Part shown: positions 1 to 7,282 of the stretch, piece after piece
How positions within the stretch are numbered: position 1 is the first letter of the stretch
Layout: each line of letters begins with the position of its first letter
Origin: Candidatus Magasanikiibacteriota bacterium
Lineage (GTDB): Bacteria > Patescibacteriota > Patescibacteriia > Magasanikbacterales > UBA922
DNA length: 14,498 nucleotides
Assembly (NCBI GenBank): GCA_012800155.1
Contig: JAAZJX010000049.1
Location: forward strand, 1 to 14,498
Reading direction: 5' to 3'
Program-made: the position numbers and the translations under genes
Notes under the pieces: generated by a model
What the model was told of the DNA's origin: nothing
What the model saw: the letters and a program-made list of their open reading frames with translations, nothing else
The model's database searches: none

Positions 1-559
1 AGAAGTTGCGGAAAAACAAGTTGTAAAAGAAAAAGAGCCTGAATTAATTAAAACTGAAACAAAACCGATTAAAGTTGTTGTGCCTGAATTTACAAAATGT
101 ACAACAATTAATTGTTTTACAGAGTTAGCTAAGAATTGTCAAAAAGGAGATTTTACTCTTTATACTTCCGGTCCATTTCTTTTTGATTCAACTTTAACAG
201 TTCAAAGTATTATTTATTATAAAATAAATGGTAAAAATAGTGATGGTCTTTGTGAATTTACTTATCAAATTTTGAATTCTTTATTTTCTATTTCTGATGA
301 AAATAAAGCAGAAATTGTAGCAAATGGTACTTTAACAGAAGAAGAAATTAATGAACAATTAAAAATTATGAATGAATCAATAAATGAAGCTAAATTAATT
401 TCTAATTGTACAGGTGTAGGAACAGATTTTGCTACTCTGATTATGAATATGGCTAACTGGAATACCTCTTCCTCTTGTAAAATTAATCTTGGTTCTAATC
501 AAAGTACATGTATTTTGGAACCAAATATAACTTGTATTTCTAATAACGAAGCGCTTTGA
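1..559 (+). CDS. C-terminal part of a cysteine-rich, probably exported protein
   Basis: The reading frame is open from base 2, so the gene starts before the window; a GTG at position 80 is only an internal Val codon. The visible part begins with a Lys/Glu/Pro-rich linker of about 25 residues. A domain of about 160 residues follows with eight cysteines (a CxxxxC pair, then single Cys spread to the C-terminus) and many Asn/Thr/Ser. An even Cys count and a charged linker suit an extracytoplasmic, disulfide-bonded domain tethered by a signal or membrane segment that lies outside the window; that is inference. I recognise no family. It ends in TGA and is convergent with gyrA, sharing the terminator at 581-611. 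No function is assigned. Confidence 0.8.
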   Translation, partial: EVAEKQVVKEKEPELIKTETKPIKVVVPEFTKCTTINCFTELAKNCQKGDFTLYTSGPFLFDSTLTVQSIIYYKINGKNSDGLCEFTYQILNSLFSISDENKAEIVANGTLTEEEINEQLKIMNESINEAKLISNCTGVGTDFATLIMNMANWNTSSSCKINLGSNQSTCILEPNITCISNNEAL

Positions 560-580
560 ATAATTTAATTTTTTAAAAAT

Positions 581-611
581 AAAAACCACTGATAATTATT
601 CAGTGGTTTTT
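581..611. terminator. Bidirectional intrinsic terminator
   Basis: A perfect 12-bp inverted repeat (581-592 with 600-611) surrounds a 7-nt loop. The core CCACTGA/TCAGTGG is flanked by A5 on the left and T6 on the right, so each strand reads a hairpin followed by a U-tract. It lies between the convergent 3' ends of the cysteine-rich gene (559) and gyrA (635) and should serve both. Confidence 0.88.
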
Positions 612-634
612 TGTATTTTATTTTTTATTTTTTA

Positions 635-3139
635 TTATAATAATGCAATACTTGCTACTTTGTCATCTTCATCTTTGAATCGCATAATGCGAACACCTTG
701 AGTTGCTCGACCAAGAGTAGAAACAGATTTTAGTGGAGTGCGAATTACCTGTCCTTTAACTGAAATAATCATTAAATCTTTTTCTTCAGTATTATTAATT
801 ATTTTCATACTGATGATTTTTCCAGTTTTTTCAGTAATAGACATAGTTCTAATACCAGAACCACCACGACCTTGTACTTTATATTCAGTTAGATTAGTTC
901 TTTTTCCTAGTCCATTTTCAGAAATAACTAACATTTCAATAACTTTATTTTTTATTAAGGCAGGATCTACAATTCCCATACCAATAATTTCATCTTTAGT
1001 TTTTAATCTCATACCACGAACACCAGCTGCAGCGCGTCCCATAGCACGAATACCACTTTCTTTGAAATGAATTGCTTGTCCCTCAGCAGTAACTAAAACT
1101 ACATTATCTTTTCCACTAGAAGGTTGTACCCATTTGAGCATATCTTCTGGTCGAAGTTTTAGGGCGATCAATCCAGAGCGACGAACATTAGCAAAATCTT
1201 CTAAAGCGGTTTTTTTAATTGTACCTTTATTTGTTACCATTACTAAGAATTTATATTTATTAACATCTTGCATTGATAAAACGGCCGAGACTTTTTCATT
1301 AGGAGCTAATTGAAGAAAATTTACTAAGGCTTGTCCTTTACTAGTACGGGAAGCAGCTTGAGGAATATCATAAGCGCGTAATTGAAAAACACGTCCACGA
1401 TTAGTAAAGAATAATAAATTATCATGAGTATTAGTAGTTATTACTCTTTCTACCACATCTTCTTCTTTAGTAGTTAATCCTATAACACCTTTGCCACCAC
1501 GACCTTGTGTTTTGAAAGTATCAACTGGTAATCGTTTAATATAACCATCGCGAGTTTCCATAATAATAGTTGGTTCGTTTGGTACGAGATCTTCAATACT
1601 AAATTCTTTAACACCATAAGCAACAATTTCGGTTCGTCTTTCATCAGCATATTTTTCTTTGATTTCTTTTACTTCTTGTTTAATTAAAGTTAAAATCTTT
1701 TTTGGATTAGCTAAAATACTTTCTAATTCAGCAATTAATTTTTTCTTTTCATTAAGTTCATCTTCAATTTTCTTTCTTTCCAAATTGGCTAATTGTTGTA
1801 GTTTCATTTCTAGAATAGCAGCTGTTTGCCGATCAGTAAATTTAAATTTTTGCATTAAATTTATTTTAGCGTCTTCTTTATCTTTGGATTTACGAATGGT
1901 TTCAATTACTTGATCTATTTTATCCAAAGCTTTTTTTAAACCTTCTAAAATATGAGCTCGTTCTAGAGCTTTGTCTAAATCAAATTGAGTACGACGAGTA
2001 ATTACTTCTTGACGATGTTTAATATGTTCTTCAAGAATAGTTTTGAGATTCAAAACTCGGGGTTGAAGACCATCTACTAAAGCTAAAGTATTTAAATGAA
2101 AAGTAGTTTGTAATTCTGTCATTTTGAAAAGACGATTCAAAGTTTTCTTGGGATAAGAATCTTTTTTTAATTCAATAACAATACGCACACCATCTTTGTT
2201 AGATTCATCGCGTAAATCTTTGATACCTTCAATTTTCTTTTCTTGAACAAGAGTAGCAATTTTTTCAATTAAAGTAGCTTTATTTACTTGATAAGGAACT
2301 TCACTGACAATAATTTGGAATTGTCCATTTTTATTTTCAACAATATCAGTTTTGGCTCTAATTATCACACCACCTTTACCTGTAGCATAAGCAGTGGTAA
2401 TATCTTTTTTATTATAAATAATACCACCAGTTGGAAAATCTGGACCTTTGATAAATTCTACTAATTCTTCTACAGTTATTTTGGGATTTTCAATCAAAGC
2501 ACTAATACCATCACAAAGTTCACCTAAATTATGAGGAGGAATATTAGTAGCCATACCAACAGCAATACCCATAGTACCATTCAAAAGTAAGTTTGGTAAT
2601 TTACTAGGTAAAACTTTTGGTTCTTTGTGTGAACCATCATAAGTGGGATTAAAATCTACAGTATTTTTTTCAATATCTAATAACATTTCTTCAGCAATAG
2701 CTGACATTTTGGCTTCTGTATAACGCATAGCAGCTGCACTGTCTCCATCCATAGAACCAAAGTTACCCTGTCCTTGAACTAGCGGATGACGCATATTGAA
2801 ATCTTGAGCTAGACGAACCATAGCATCATAAATAGAAGAATCTCCATGAGGATGATATTTAGCCATTACTTCTCCAACAACATGTGCAGATTTTTTGAAT
2901 TTAGCATTATGTCTGAGACCAATTCCTAACATTGCATATAGAATACGACGGTGAACAGGTTTTAAACCATCACGAACATCAGGTAAAGCACGAGAGACAA
3001 TAACACTCATAGCATAATCCAAATAAGAAGTTTTCATTTCTTCAGTAATTTGAATTGGTTTTATTATTCCAATCGGATCAATTGCTAATTGATCTTGGAG
3101 ATTATTTTTTTTATTTTTTGTGGTTGTCTTTTTTTTCAT
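635..3139 (-). CDS. gyrA: DNA gyrase subunit A
   Basis: This is the breakage-reunion subunit of DNA gyrase; with GyrB it introduces negative supercoils using ATP. The 834 residues cover the whole family: winged-helix/tower region about 30-500, then a six-bladed C-terminal beta-pinwheel about 515-834. The catalytic tyrosine is Y140 in AAAMRYTEAK. The quinolone-resistance region HPHGDSSIYD keeps S101 and D105 (E. coli S83 and D87), the drug-sensitive state. The GyrA box that marks true gyrase rather than topoisomerase IV is Q545-G551 (QGRGGKG), with a related QGRGGSG at about 756-762. The protein lacks the acidic tail of E. coli GyrA and has a Lys-rich N-terminus. The start is ATG at 3139 with no Shine-Dalgarno. 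It is last in a minus-strand set, 48 bp after the membrane-protein gene. Confidence 0.97.
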   Translation of the reverse strand: MKKKTTTKNKKNNLQDQLAIDPIGIIKPIQITEEMKTSYLDYAMSVIVSRALPDVRDGLKPVHRRILYAMLGIGLRHNAKFKKSAHVVGEVMAKYHPHGDSSIYDAMVRLAQDFNMRHPLVQGQGNFGSMDGDSAAAMRYTEAKMSAIAEEMLLDIEKNTVDFNPTYDGSHKEPKVLPSKLPNLLLNGTMGIAVGMATNIPPHNLGELCDGISALIENPKITVEELVEFIKGPDFPTGGIIYNKKDITTAYATGKGGVIIRAKTDIVENKNGQFQIIVSEVPYQVNKATLIEKIATLVQEKKIEGIKDLRDESNKDGVRIVIELKKDSYPKKTLNRLFKMTELQTTFHLNTLALVDGLQPRVLNLKTILEEHIKHRQEVITRRTQFDLDKALERAHILEGLKKALDKIDQVIETIRKSKDKEDAKINLMQKFKFTDRQTAAILEMKLQQLANLERKKIEDELNEKKKLIAELESILANPKKILTLIKQEVKEIKEKYADERRTEIVAYGVKEFSIEDLVPNEPTIIMETRDGYIKRLPVDTFKTQGRGGKGVIGLTTKEEDVVERVITTNTHDNLLFFTNRGRVFQLRAYDIPQAASRTSKGQALVNFLQLAPNEKVSAVLSMQDVNKYKFLVMVTNKGTIKKTALEDFANVRRSGLIALKLRPEDMLKWVQPSSGKDNVVLVTAEGQAIHFKESGIRAMGRAAAGVRGMRLKTKDEIIGMGIVDPALIKNKVIEMLVISENGLGKRTNLTEYKVQGRGGSGIRTMSITEKTGKIISMKIINNTEEKDLMIISVKGQVIRTPLKSVSTLGRATQGVRIMRFKDEDDKVASIALL

Positions 3140-3163
3140 AAATTTTTAAATCACCAAAAGTGC

Positions 3164-3180
3164 GTCAGTTTGGGACTGAC
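3164..3180 (-). other. Small hairpin upstream of gyrA
   Basis: GTCAGT/ACTGAC forms a 6-bp stem with a 5-nt loop in the 48-bp gap between the membrane-protein gene and gyrA, about 25 nt before the gyrA ATG. No T-tract follows it on the minus strand, so it is not a standard terminator. It may be an mRNA processing or stability element, or chance. Confidence 0.4.
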
Positions 3181-3187
3181 AATATTA

Positions 3188-3736
3188 TTATAAGGATCTG
3201 ATTATTTTTGGACTACTAGTTGGAATATTAGATTCTATTTTTTCTTTATTGGTAGAAGTAGAAATAATTGTAGTAGAAGTGGTGGAAGTAGTATTATTTA
3301 ATTTATTAATTAAAACTGTTAAATTATTTTTTATTTTTTCTTCTATGGTTTTATTTTTTAATTCATTTTCATTGGTAGTATTTATTTTAGGTTCAAATTC
3401 AGCTGTTTGTTTTTTGACTTGTTCAAAACTTTTTTTAAATTGATCTGAAAATGTAGATTTTTTATTTTTTGACAAAGTATCAAAATTAATAAAAGTATTC
3501 CAGGACCACATTAATAATATTATTAAAGTAATAATTATTACTCCTAACCACATTATTTTCTTTTTTTTCTTTTCTTCTTTGGGAGAATTTTCTGGTTGAA
3601 TTTGCGGTTTATCTTTTTTTTCTTCTTTTGGTGGGGAAGTAAATTTTACTTGTTCAAAAATCAAACCAGGAATTTTATCTAGGGCTTTTTTTATATCTTT
3701 ATTTTCAATTTTATCTTTTTTTGCTTTAGTTGACAT
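3188..3736 (-). CDS. Single-pass membrane protein of unknown function
   Basis: 182 residues. The first 60 are highly charged (Lys/Glu/Pro-rich) and should be cytoplasmic. One hydrophobic helix spans about 61-80. The remaining 100 residues are low-complexity and rich in Lys, Asn, Thr and Ser, with a Thr/Ser-dense stretch near 148-162. The KKKKK run before the helix predicts N-in/C-out topology by the positive-inside rule. I see no catalytic motif and recognise no family; an envelope-spanning or cell-wall-contacting anchor is a guess. The ATG at 3736 lacks a Shine-Dalgarno. It lies between the MBL-fold gene (91 bp upstream) and gyrA (48 bp downstream) on the same strand, so cotranscription is likely. 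Confidence 0.75.
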   Translation of the reverse strand: MSTKAKKDKIENKDIKKALDKIPGLIFEQVKFTSPPKEEKKDKPQIQPENSPKEEKKKKKIMWLGVIIITLIILLMWSWNTFINFDTLSKNKKSTFSDQFKKSFEQVKKQTAEFEPKINTTNENELKNKTIEEKIKNNLTVLINKLNNTTSTTSTTIISTSTNKEKIESNIPTSSPKIIRSL

Positions 3737-3770
3737 ATTATTGAAAATGACAAATTTATAATTTTGAGTT

Positions 3771-3788
3771 TCAATCTTTGAAGATTGA
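3771..3788. other. Short perfect hairpin in the gap between two minus-strand genes
   Basis: TCAATCTT and AAGATTGA are exact inverted repeats (3771-3778, 3781-3788), which practically form a 7-bp stem with a 4-nt loop. It lies between the MBL-fold gene and the membrane-protein gene. No clean U-tract follows on either strand, so a terminator call is weak; mRNA processing or partial attenuation would also fit. Confidence 0.35.
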
Positions 3789-3827
3789 TATTATAATTTT
3801 AATATTTAATTATTTTTTTAAATAATT

Positions 3828-4442
3828 TTATTCTTTACTCAAAACTATTATTTGAGTTTCTTCTTGGGGTAAATCTTTTTTCCTGATAATAACTTTAGTT
3901 TCTGGTTTGTTATTTTTGACGCCCATTTCTCTTAAGAAAGAATCAATAGGTTTGGCTTGAGGATCGTTATCAGAAAAATAAGCTATGGGTATGATAATTC
4001 TTGGTTCAATAGAATTGATTACTTTGATGGCTGTTTCATTATCTAGACTATCTGGATGTCCTATAGGAATAATTAAAATATCTACACCAGATAAAACTGC
4101 TAGTTGTTTGTCATTGAGTTGTTTTTTTATAAAACCTAAGTGGCCAACACTGATTTGCTCAGCATCAATACGAATCATAGCAGTATCTTCTTCATGTCCA
4201 TGAACAGCAGAAATCAATATTCCATCATGTTCGCATTCACCGGGAGTATCTAAAATAAAAGGATTGCCAGATAGGGTAATAGAATTTTTTTCTCCTCGAG
4301 TATAGAGTCCAATATTAGGGGCTAAATTTCTAGGAAAATTACCTTTTTCTTGTTTATAAGGATCAATTACCACAACAATATCTTTATCAAAAGGTTTTGC
4401 TTGAATTTTTACGGCAGTATTACCGAGCCAAGAAATGTGCAT
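3828..4442 (-). CDS. Metallo-beta-lactamase-fold protein (COG2220/UPF0173-like) lacking the metal ligands
   Basis: The 204-residue protein (from ATG 4442) follows the small MBL-fold hydrolases of the COG2220 type from end to end: the HISWLG opening strand, a DP motif after strand 2, NPFILDTPGECE, HLG, DILIIPIG, and EPRIIIPIAY. The HxHxDH metal motif, expected after the third strand, is replaced by a His-free stretch around LYTRGEKNS. The HLGD aspartate is Phe (HLGF), and the terminal His of the usual PMHY is Ala (PIAY). So the fold looks intact while the known Zn ligands are absent, which suggests a non-catalytic or altered role. A TTG at 4451 would add three residues, but ATG 4442 matches the usual family start. 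No Shine-Dalgarno is present. It is the first gene of the set leading to gyrA. Confidence 0.85.
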   Translation of the reverse strand: MHISWLGNTAVKIQAKPFDKDIVVVIDPYKQEKGNFPRNLAPNIGLYTRGEKNSITLSGNPFILDTPGECEHDGILISAVHGHEEDTAMIRIDAEQISVGHLGFIKKQLNDKQLAVLSGVDILIIPIGHPDSLDNETAIKVINSIEPRIIIPIAYFSDNDPQAKPIDSFLREMGVKNNKPETKVIIRKKDLPQEETQIIVLSKE

Positions 4443-4494
4443 AATAATCAAAATTATAAAGTTAAAAGTCTATAAAATAAAAATTTATGTTAAT

Positions 4495-4523
4495 ATTTTA
4501 CCATTTTTTTATAATTAATACAA
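4495..4523 (-). promoter_or_regulatory. Sigma70-type promoter for the MBL-fold gene / gyrA unit
   Basis: On the minus strand TTGTAT (4523-4518) is followed after exactly 17 bp by TAAAAT (4500-4495). TGG just before the -10 gives an extended -10. Predicted initiation near 4488 leaves a leader of about 46 nt. It is divergent from the rpsA promoter. Confidence 0.6.
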
Positions 4524-4572
4524 GCATTTTAAAAGTGTAAAAATAAAAAATTATCTTTAATATTTCTTATTA

Positions 4573-4599
4573 TTTTATTATTAAAATTTAATAATAAAA
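4573..4599. repeat. AT-only palindrome between divergent promoters
   Basis: TTTTATTATTA and TAATAATAAAA form an 11-bp inverted repeat around a 5-nt centre, inside the 332-bp divergent region between the MBL-fold gene and rpsA. It lies about 30 bp upstream of the rpsA -35 box. It could act as a UP-like element or a protein site, or be chance in such AT-rich DNA. Confidence 0.4.
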
Positions 4600-4628
4600 C
4601 ATGAAAAGGGAGAGAAAAAAGTGAAGTC

Positions 4629-4657
4629 TTGACAGTTTAATTTAAATATTGTATTAT
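4629..4657 (+). promoter_or_regulatory. Strong sigma70-type promoter of rpsA
   Basis: A consensus TTGACA (4629-4634), a 17-bp spacer and TATTAT (4652-4657). Initiation should fall near 4664, about 110 nt before the chosen rpsA start. Confidence 0.85.
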
Positions 4658-4663
4658 TTCTTT

Positions 4664-4774
4664 ACTTAATTACCCCTTTGGGGGACTTGTGTGGACGCGT
4701 CGCCCACAGGTTATTATTAATTTTTAACCCTAGACGCGAGATCATACACACATTTTAGTGTGTTTTTAATTTAT
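4664..4774 (+). promoter_or_regulatory. Structured 5' leader of rpsA
   Basis: The leader is far more GC-rich than its surroundings and holds three hairpins. The first is CCCC/GGGG (4673-4676, 4680-4683). The second is TGTGG/CCACA (4690-4694, 4704-4708), whose inner CG/CG pairs enclose a CGT loop. The third is ACACAC/GTGTGT (4746-4751, 4758-4763) followed by TTTT. The third resembles a small intrinsic terminator ending 11 nt before the start codon, so it could attenuate transcription or block ribosome entry. Autoregulation by S1 is known in other bacteria; its use here is inference. Confidence 0.6.
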
Positions 4775-5965
4775 ATGGTAAATAAAAAAGAAGAGTTGGT
4801 TGATGTTGCCAAAAACAATTTCAATGAGCTTGTTAAAGATTTTTTTGCTAAATTACCAAAAGAAGGCGATTTAGTAAAAGGAAAAGTAATTTCTGTAGAT
4901 AGTGGTTCAGTTCGTTTAGATATTGGTGGTGTAGCGGTTGGAGTAATTCGTGGGCGTGAATTATTTAGTGAATCTAAAGAATTTTCTAATTTAAAAGTTG
5001 GTGACGATGCTGAAGCTACAGTTTTGGAAATTGAAAATGAAAATGGAGAAATGGAATTATCTTTCCGAATTGCTGGACATAAGATTGTTTGGAATAAAAT
5101 GAAACAATGGATGGATGATAATATTACAGTCAATGCCAAAGTAATCGCTGCTAATAAAGGTGGTCTTATGATACAAGTTGATGCTTTGGTAGGTTTTATG
5201 CCAGTTTCTCAATTGAATCCAGATCATTATCCTCGTGTACCAGGTGGAGATAAAAATAGAATTTTAGAACATTTAAAAGATTTGATTGGTTTAGATATAA
5301 AAGTAAAAGTTATTGATGTAAAAGAAGAAGATGAAAAATTAATTGTTTCGGAAAAAGCTGTTTGGGAAGATGAACAAAAAGCAGTTTTAGATTCTTTCAA
5401 AGTTGGAGATACTGTTACTGGAGAAGTTAGTGCTTTAACTTCATTTGGAGCTTTTGTAAAATTTGGTGAAAATATGGAAGGTTTAGTACATATTTCTGAA
5501 ATTGTTTGGCAAAGAATTGATCATCCAAAAGATGTTTTGAAAGTTGGCGATCAAGTAAAAGCTCAAATTATTGATATTAATAAGTCTAAAATTTATTTGT
5601 CTATTCGTCGTTTAATTGATGATCCTTGGAAAAAAGTTAAAGATAAATATAAAGTGGGTCAAGTCATTGAAGCAGAAATACATAAAGTTGAACCTTTTGG
5701 TTTAATGATTAAATTGGATGATGACATTCATGGTTTAGCTCATTTGACTGAATTATCAGATACTACTGATTATACTATTGAGAAAATGAAAGAGGATTTC
5801 AAAGTAGGTGAGAAAAAGAAATTTGAAATTATTTCAATTGAACCATCAGAACATCGTTTAGGTTTGAAATTAGAAGGAGTAAAAGGAAAAATTCAAACTA
5901 AAGAAGAAATAAAAAAAGAAAAATCAACTAAGAAAGAAAAAGTAGAAGAAGAAAAACAAAAATAG
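4775..5965 (+). CDS. rpsA: 30S ribosomal protein S1
   Basis: S1 binds mRNA on the 30S subunit and helps load messages with weak or no Shine-Dalgarno, which is relevant because most genes here lack one. From ATG 4775 the 396 residues hold four S1/OB repeats, at about 30-100, 115-195, 205-275 and 290-365. Repeats 3 and 4 have the clearest signatures (SFGAFVKF...GLVHISE and PFGLMIKL...GLAHLTE). A Lys/Glu-rich tail of about 25 residues follows. Six repeats are usual in Proteobacteria; four is the shorter form of many other phyla. A GTG at 4760 would add five residues but lies inside the leader hairpin, so ATG 4775 (MVNKKEELVD) is preferred. It is monocistronic between its own promoter and terminator. 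Confidence 0.95.
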   Translation: MVNKKEELVDVAKNNFNELVKDFFAKLPKEGDLVKGKVISVDSGSVRLDIGGVAVGVIRGRELFSESKEFSNLKVGDDAEATVLEIENENGEMELSFRIAGHKIVWNKMKQWMDDNITVNAKVIAANKGGLMIQVDALVGFMPVSQLNPDHYPRVPGGDKNRILEHLKDLIGLDIKVKVIDVKEEDEKLIVSEKAVWEDEQKAVLDSFKVGDTVTGEVSALTSFGAFVKFGENMEGLVHISEIVWQRIDHPKDVLKVGDQVKAQIIDINKSKIYLSIRRLIDDPWKKVKDKYKVGQVIEAEIHKVEPFGLMIKLDDDIHGLAHLTELSDTTDYTIEKMKEDFKVGEKKKFEIISIEPSEHRLGLKLEGVKGKIQTKEEIKKEKSTKKEKVEEEKQK

Positions 5966-5983
5966 TTTAATAAATAATTAATT

Positions 5984-6016
5984 AAAAAACATCCCAATTA
6001 AATAGGGATGTTTTTT
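5984..6016. terminator. Bidirectional intrinsic terminator
   Basis: A perfect 12-bp inverted repeat (5984-5995 with 6005-6016; core CATCCC/GGGATG) with a 9-nt loop and A6/T6 arms gives a hairpin plus U-tract on both strands. It separates the convergent ends of rpsA (5965) and pilC (6027). Confidence 0.9.
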
Positions 6017-6026
6017 GTTTATAAAA

Positions 6027-7148
6027 TTAAAAATTTTGTGTGAGAGAATACATTGGCATAATTACTGCCATAGCAATTCCTCCGACAGCAATTCCTAAAA
6101 TAATAATAATAATGAGTGGTTCAATAACAACAGTAAAATTTTTCATAGTTTTATCTACTTCATCACTATAAAAATTAGATAATTCTGATAAAAGATGTTC
6201 TATCTCACCAGTTCTTTCTCCTACCATAATCATTTCTGTTACCATAGGAGGAAAAAGAAAATTTTGACTACTAAGTATTTCAGAGAGAGGCGTACCACTT
6301 TTTACTCTTTCAGAGGCTGAGTGAAGAAAATCTTGATAAATTTTATTACCACAGGTATCAGCAGTAATATCTACAGCATCAACAATAGGAATAGCACTTT
6401 TCAAAAGTGATGATAAAGTAAGAGAAAAACGAGCTAAATTTATTTGTTTGATGATTGGTCCAATAATTGGTAAATGAAGATTTAAATTATGAATAGTGTT
6501 TTTAAATTTAGGAATTTTTTTTAAAGCTGTAAAAAAAGAAACGAAAAAAGTAATTAGTAAAAAAAGTATTAAAGTTATATTGATTGGATTACTCATGAAA
6601 TTGGTAATTTTTATCAAGATACGAGTAGCAACTGGCAATTCAGCATCAAATTCTTCAAATATGGTCATTAATTTTGGAAATACAATTACTACCATCATAA
6701 TACCAATACCTCCAAGTGCAGCAAGAATAACTGCTGGATAAATCATTGCGCCGCGAATACTAGAAGATAGAGCTTGTGTTTTTTTCATTTGAGTAACAAT
6801 TTGATCAAGAGATTCTTCAAGACGACCAGAAATTTCTCCAGAATGAATCATTTTTACATATATAGGAGGAAAAACTTTTGGATGTTTTTTTAATACATCG
6901 CTAAATTGTTGACCAGCTTCTATACCTTTTTTAATTTCTCCAATAATTTGGGCTAATCTTTTATTTTCAATTTCTTTTTCCAAGACATCAAGTGCTTCTA
7001 CTATAGATAGTCCAGCTTTAATCATGGTTCTTAGATGATCAATAAAAAATATTTTTTGGATAAAAGGAATTTTGGTAAGATAAGTTGATACAAAATTATT
7101 AAGTTTTATTTCAAAAGAAGAAAGTTTTTTTGTTTTTTTTACAGACAT
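6027..7148 (-). CDS. pilC: Type IV pilus inner-membrane platform protein (PilC/GspF family)
   Basis: PilC is the polytopic platform in the cytoplasmic membrane through which the PilB ATPase drives pilin polymerisation. The 373 residues contain the two tandem T2SSF domains of the family, at about 35-160 and 235-360. Each begins with the helical F..L..M...G.....AL pattern and carries a GE-x-(S/T)G motif (SGEISGRLEESL near 103-114 and VGERTGEIEHLL near 309-320). Hydrophobic segments lie at about 137-160, 189-208 and 343-366. Length is slightly below the usual 400 because the N-terminal extension is short. No Shine-Dalgarno precedes the ATG. It follows pilB by 134 bp on the same strand; no promoter is obvious in that gap, so readthrough from pilB is likely. 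It ends at the terminator shared with rpsA. Confidence 0.93.
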   Translation of the reverse strand: MSVKKTKKLSSFEIKLNNFVSTYLTKIPFIQKIFFIDHLRTMIKAGLSIVEALDVLEKEIENKRLAQIIGEIKKGIEAGQQFSDVLKKHPKVFPPIYVKMIHSGEISGRLEESLDQIVTQMKKTQALSSSIRGAMIYPAVILAALGGIGIMMVVIVFPKLMTIFEEFDAELPVATRILIKITNFMSNPINITLILFLLITFFVSFFTALKKIPKFKNTIHNLNLHLPIIGPIIKQINLARFSLTLSSLLKSAIPIVDAVDITADTCGNKIYQDFLHSASERVKSGTPLSEILSSQNFLFPPMVTEMIMVGERTGEIEHLLSELSNFYSDEVDKTMKNFTVVIEPLIIIIILGIAVGGIAMAVIMPMYSLTQNF

Positions 7149-7282
7149 AGATTGTAAATTTTCAATTTATAATTTGATTGTCATTTTGAATAGATTCGTT
7201 TAATAGCGAAAGAGTTAAAAGACTTTATTGTTTAGGATGAAATTTTTTGATTTCACTTTATTAAATTTATAATGATAAATAT

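Noticed and set aside
395..589. Minus-strand frame opposite the cysteine-rich gene
   Set aside because: It is antisense to a convincing coding region, runs into the terminator hairpin and has no recognisable domain.
4760..4774. Upstream GTG start for rpsA
   Set aside because: The codon lies within the 3' arm of the ACACAC/GTGTGT leader hairpin and adds five hydrophobic residues atypical of S1. ATG 4775 fits better.
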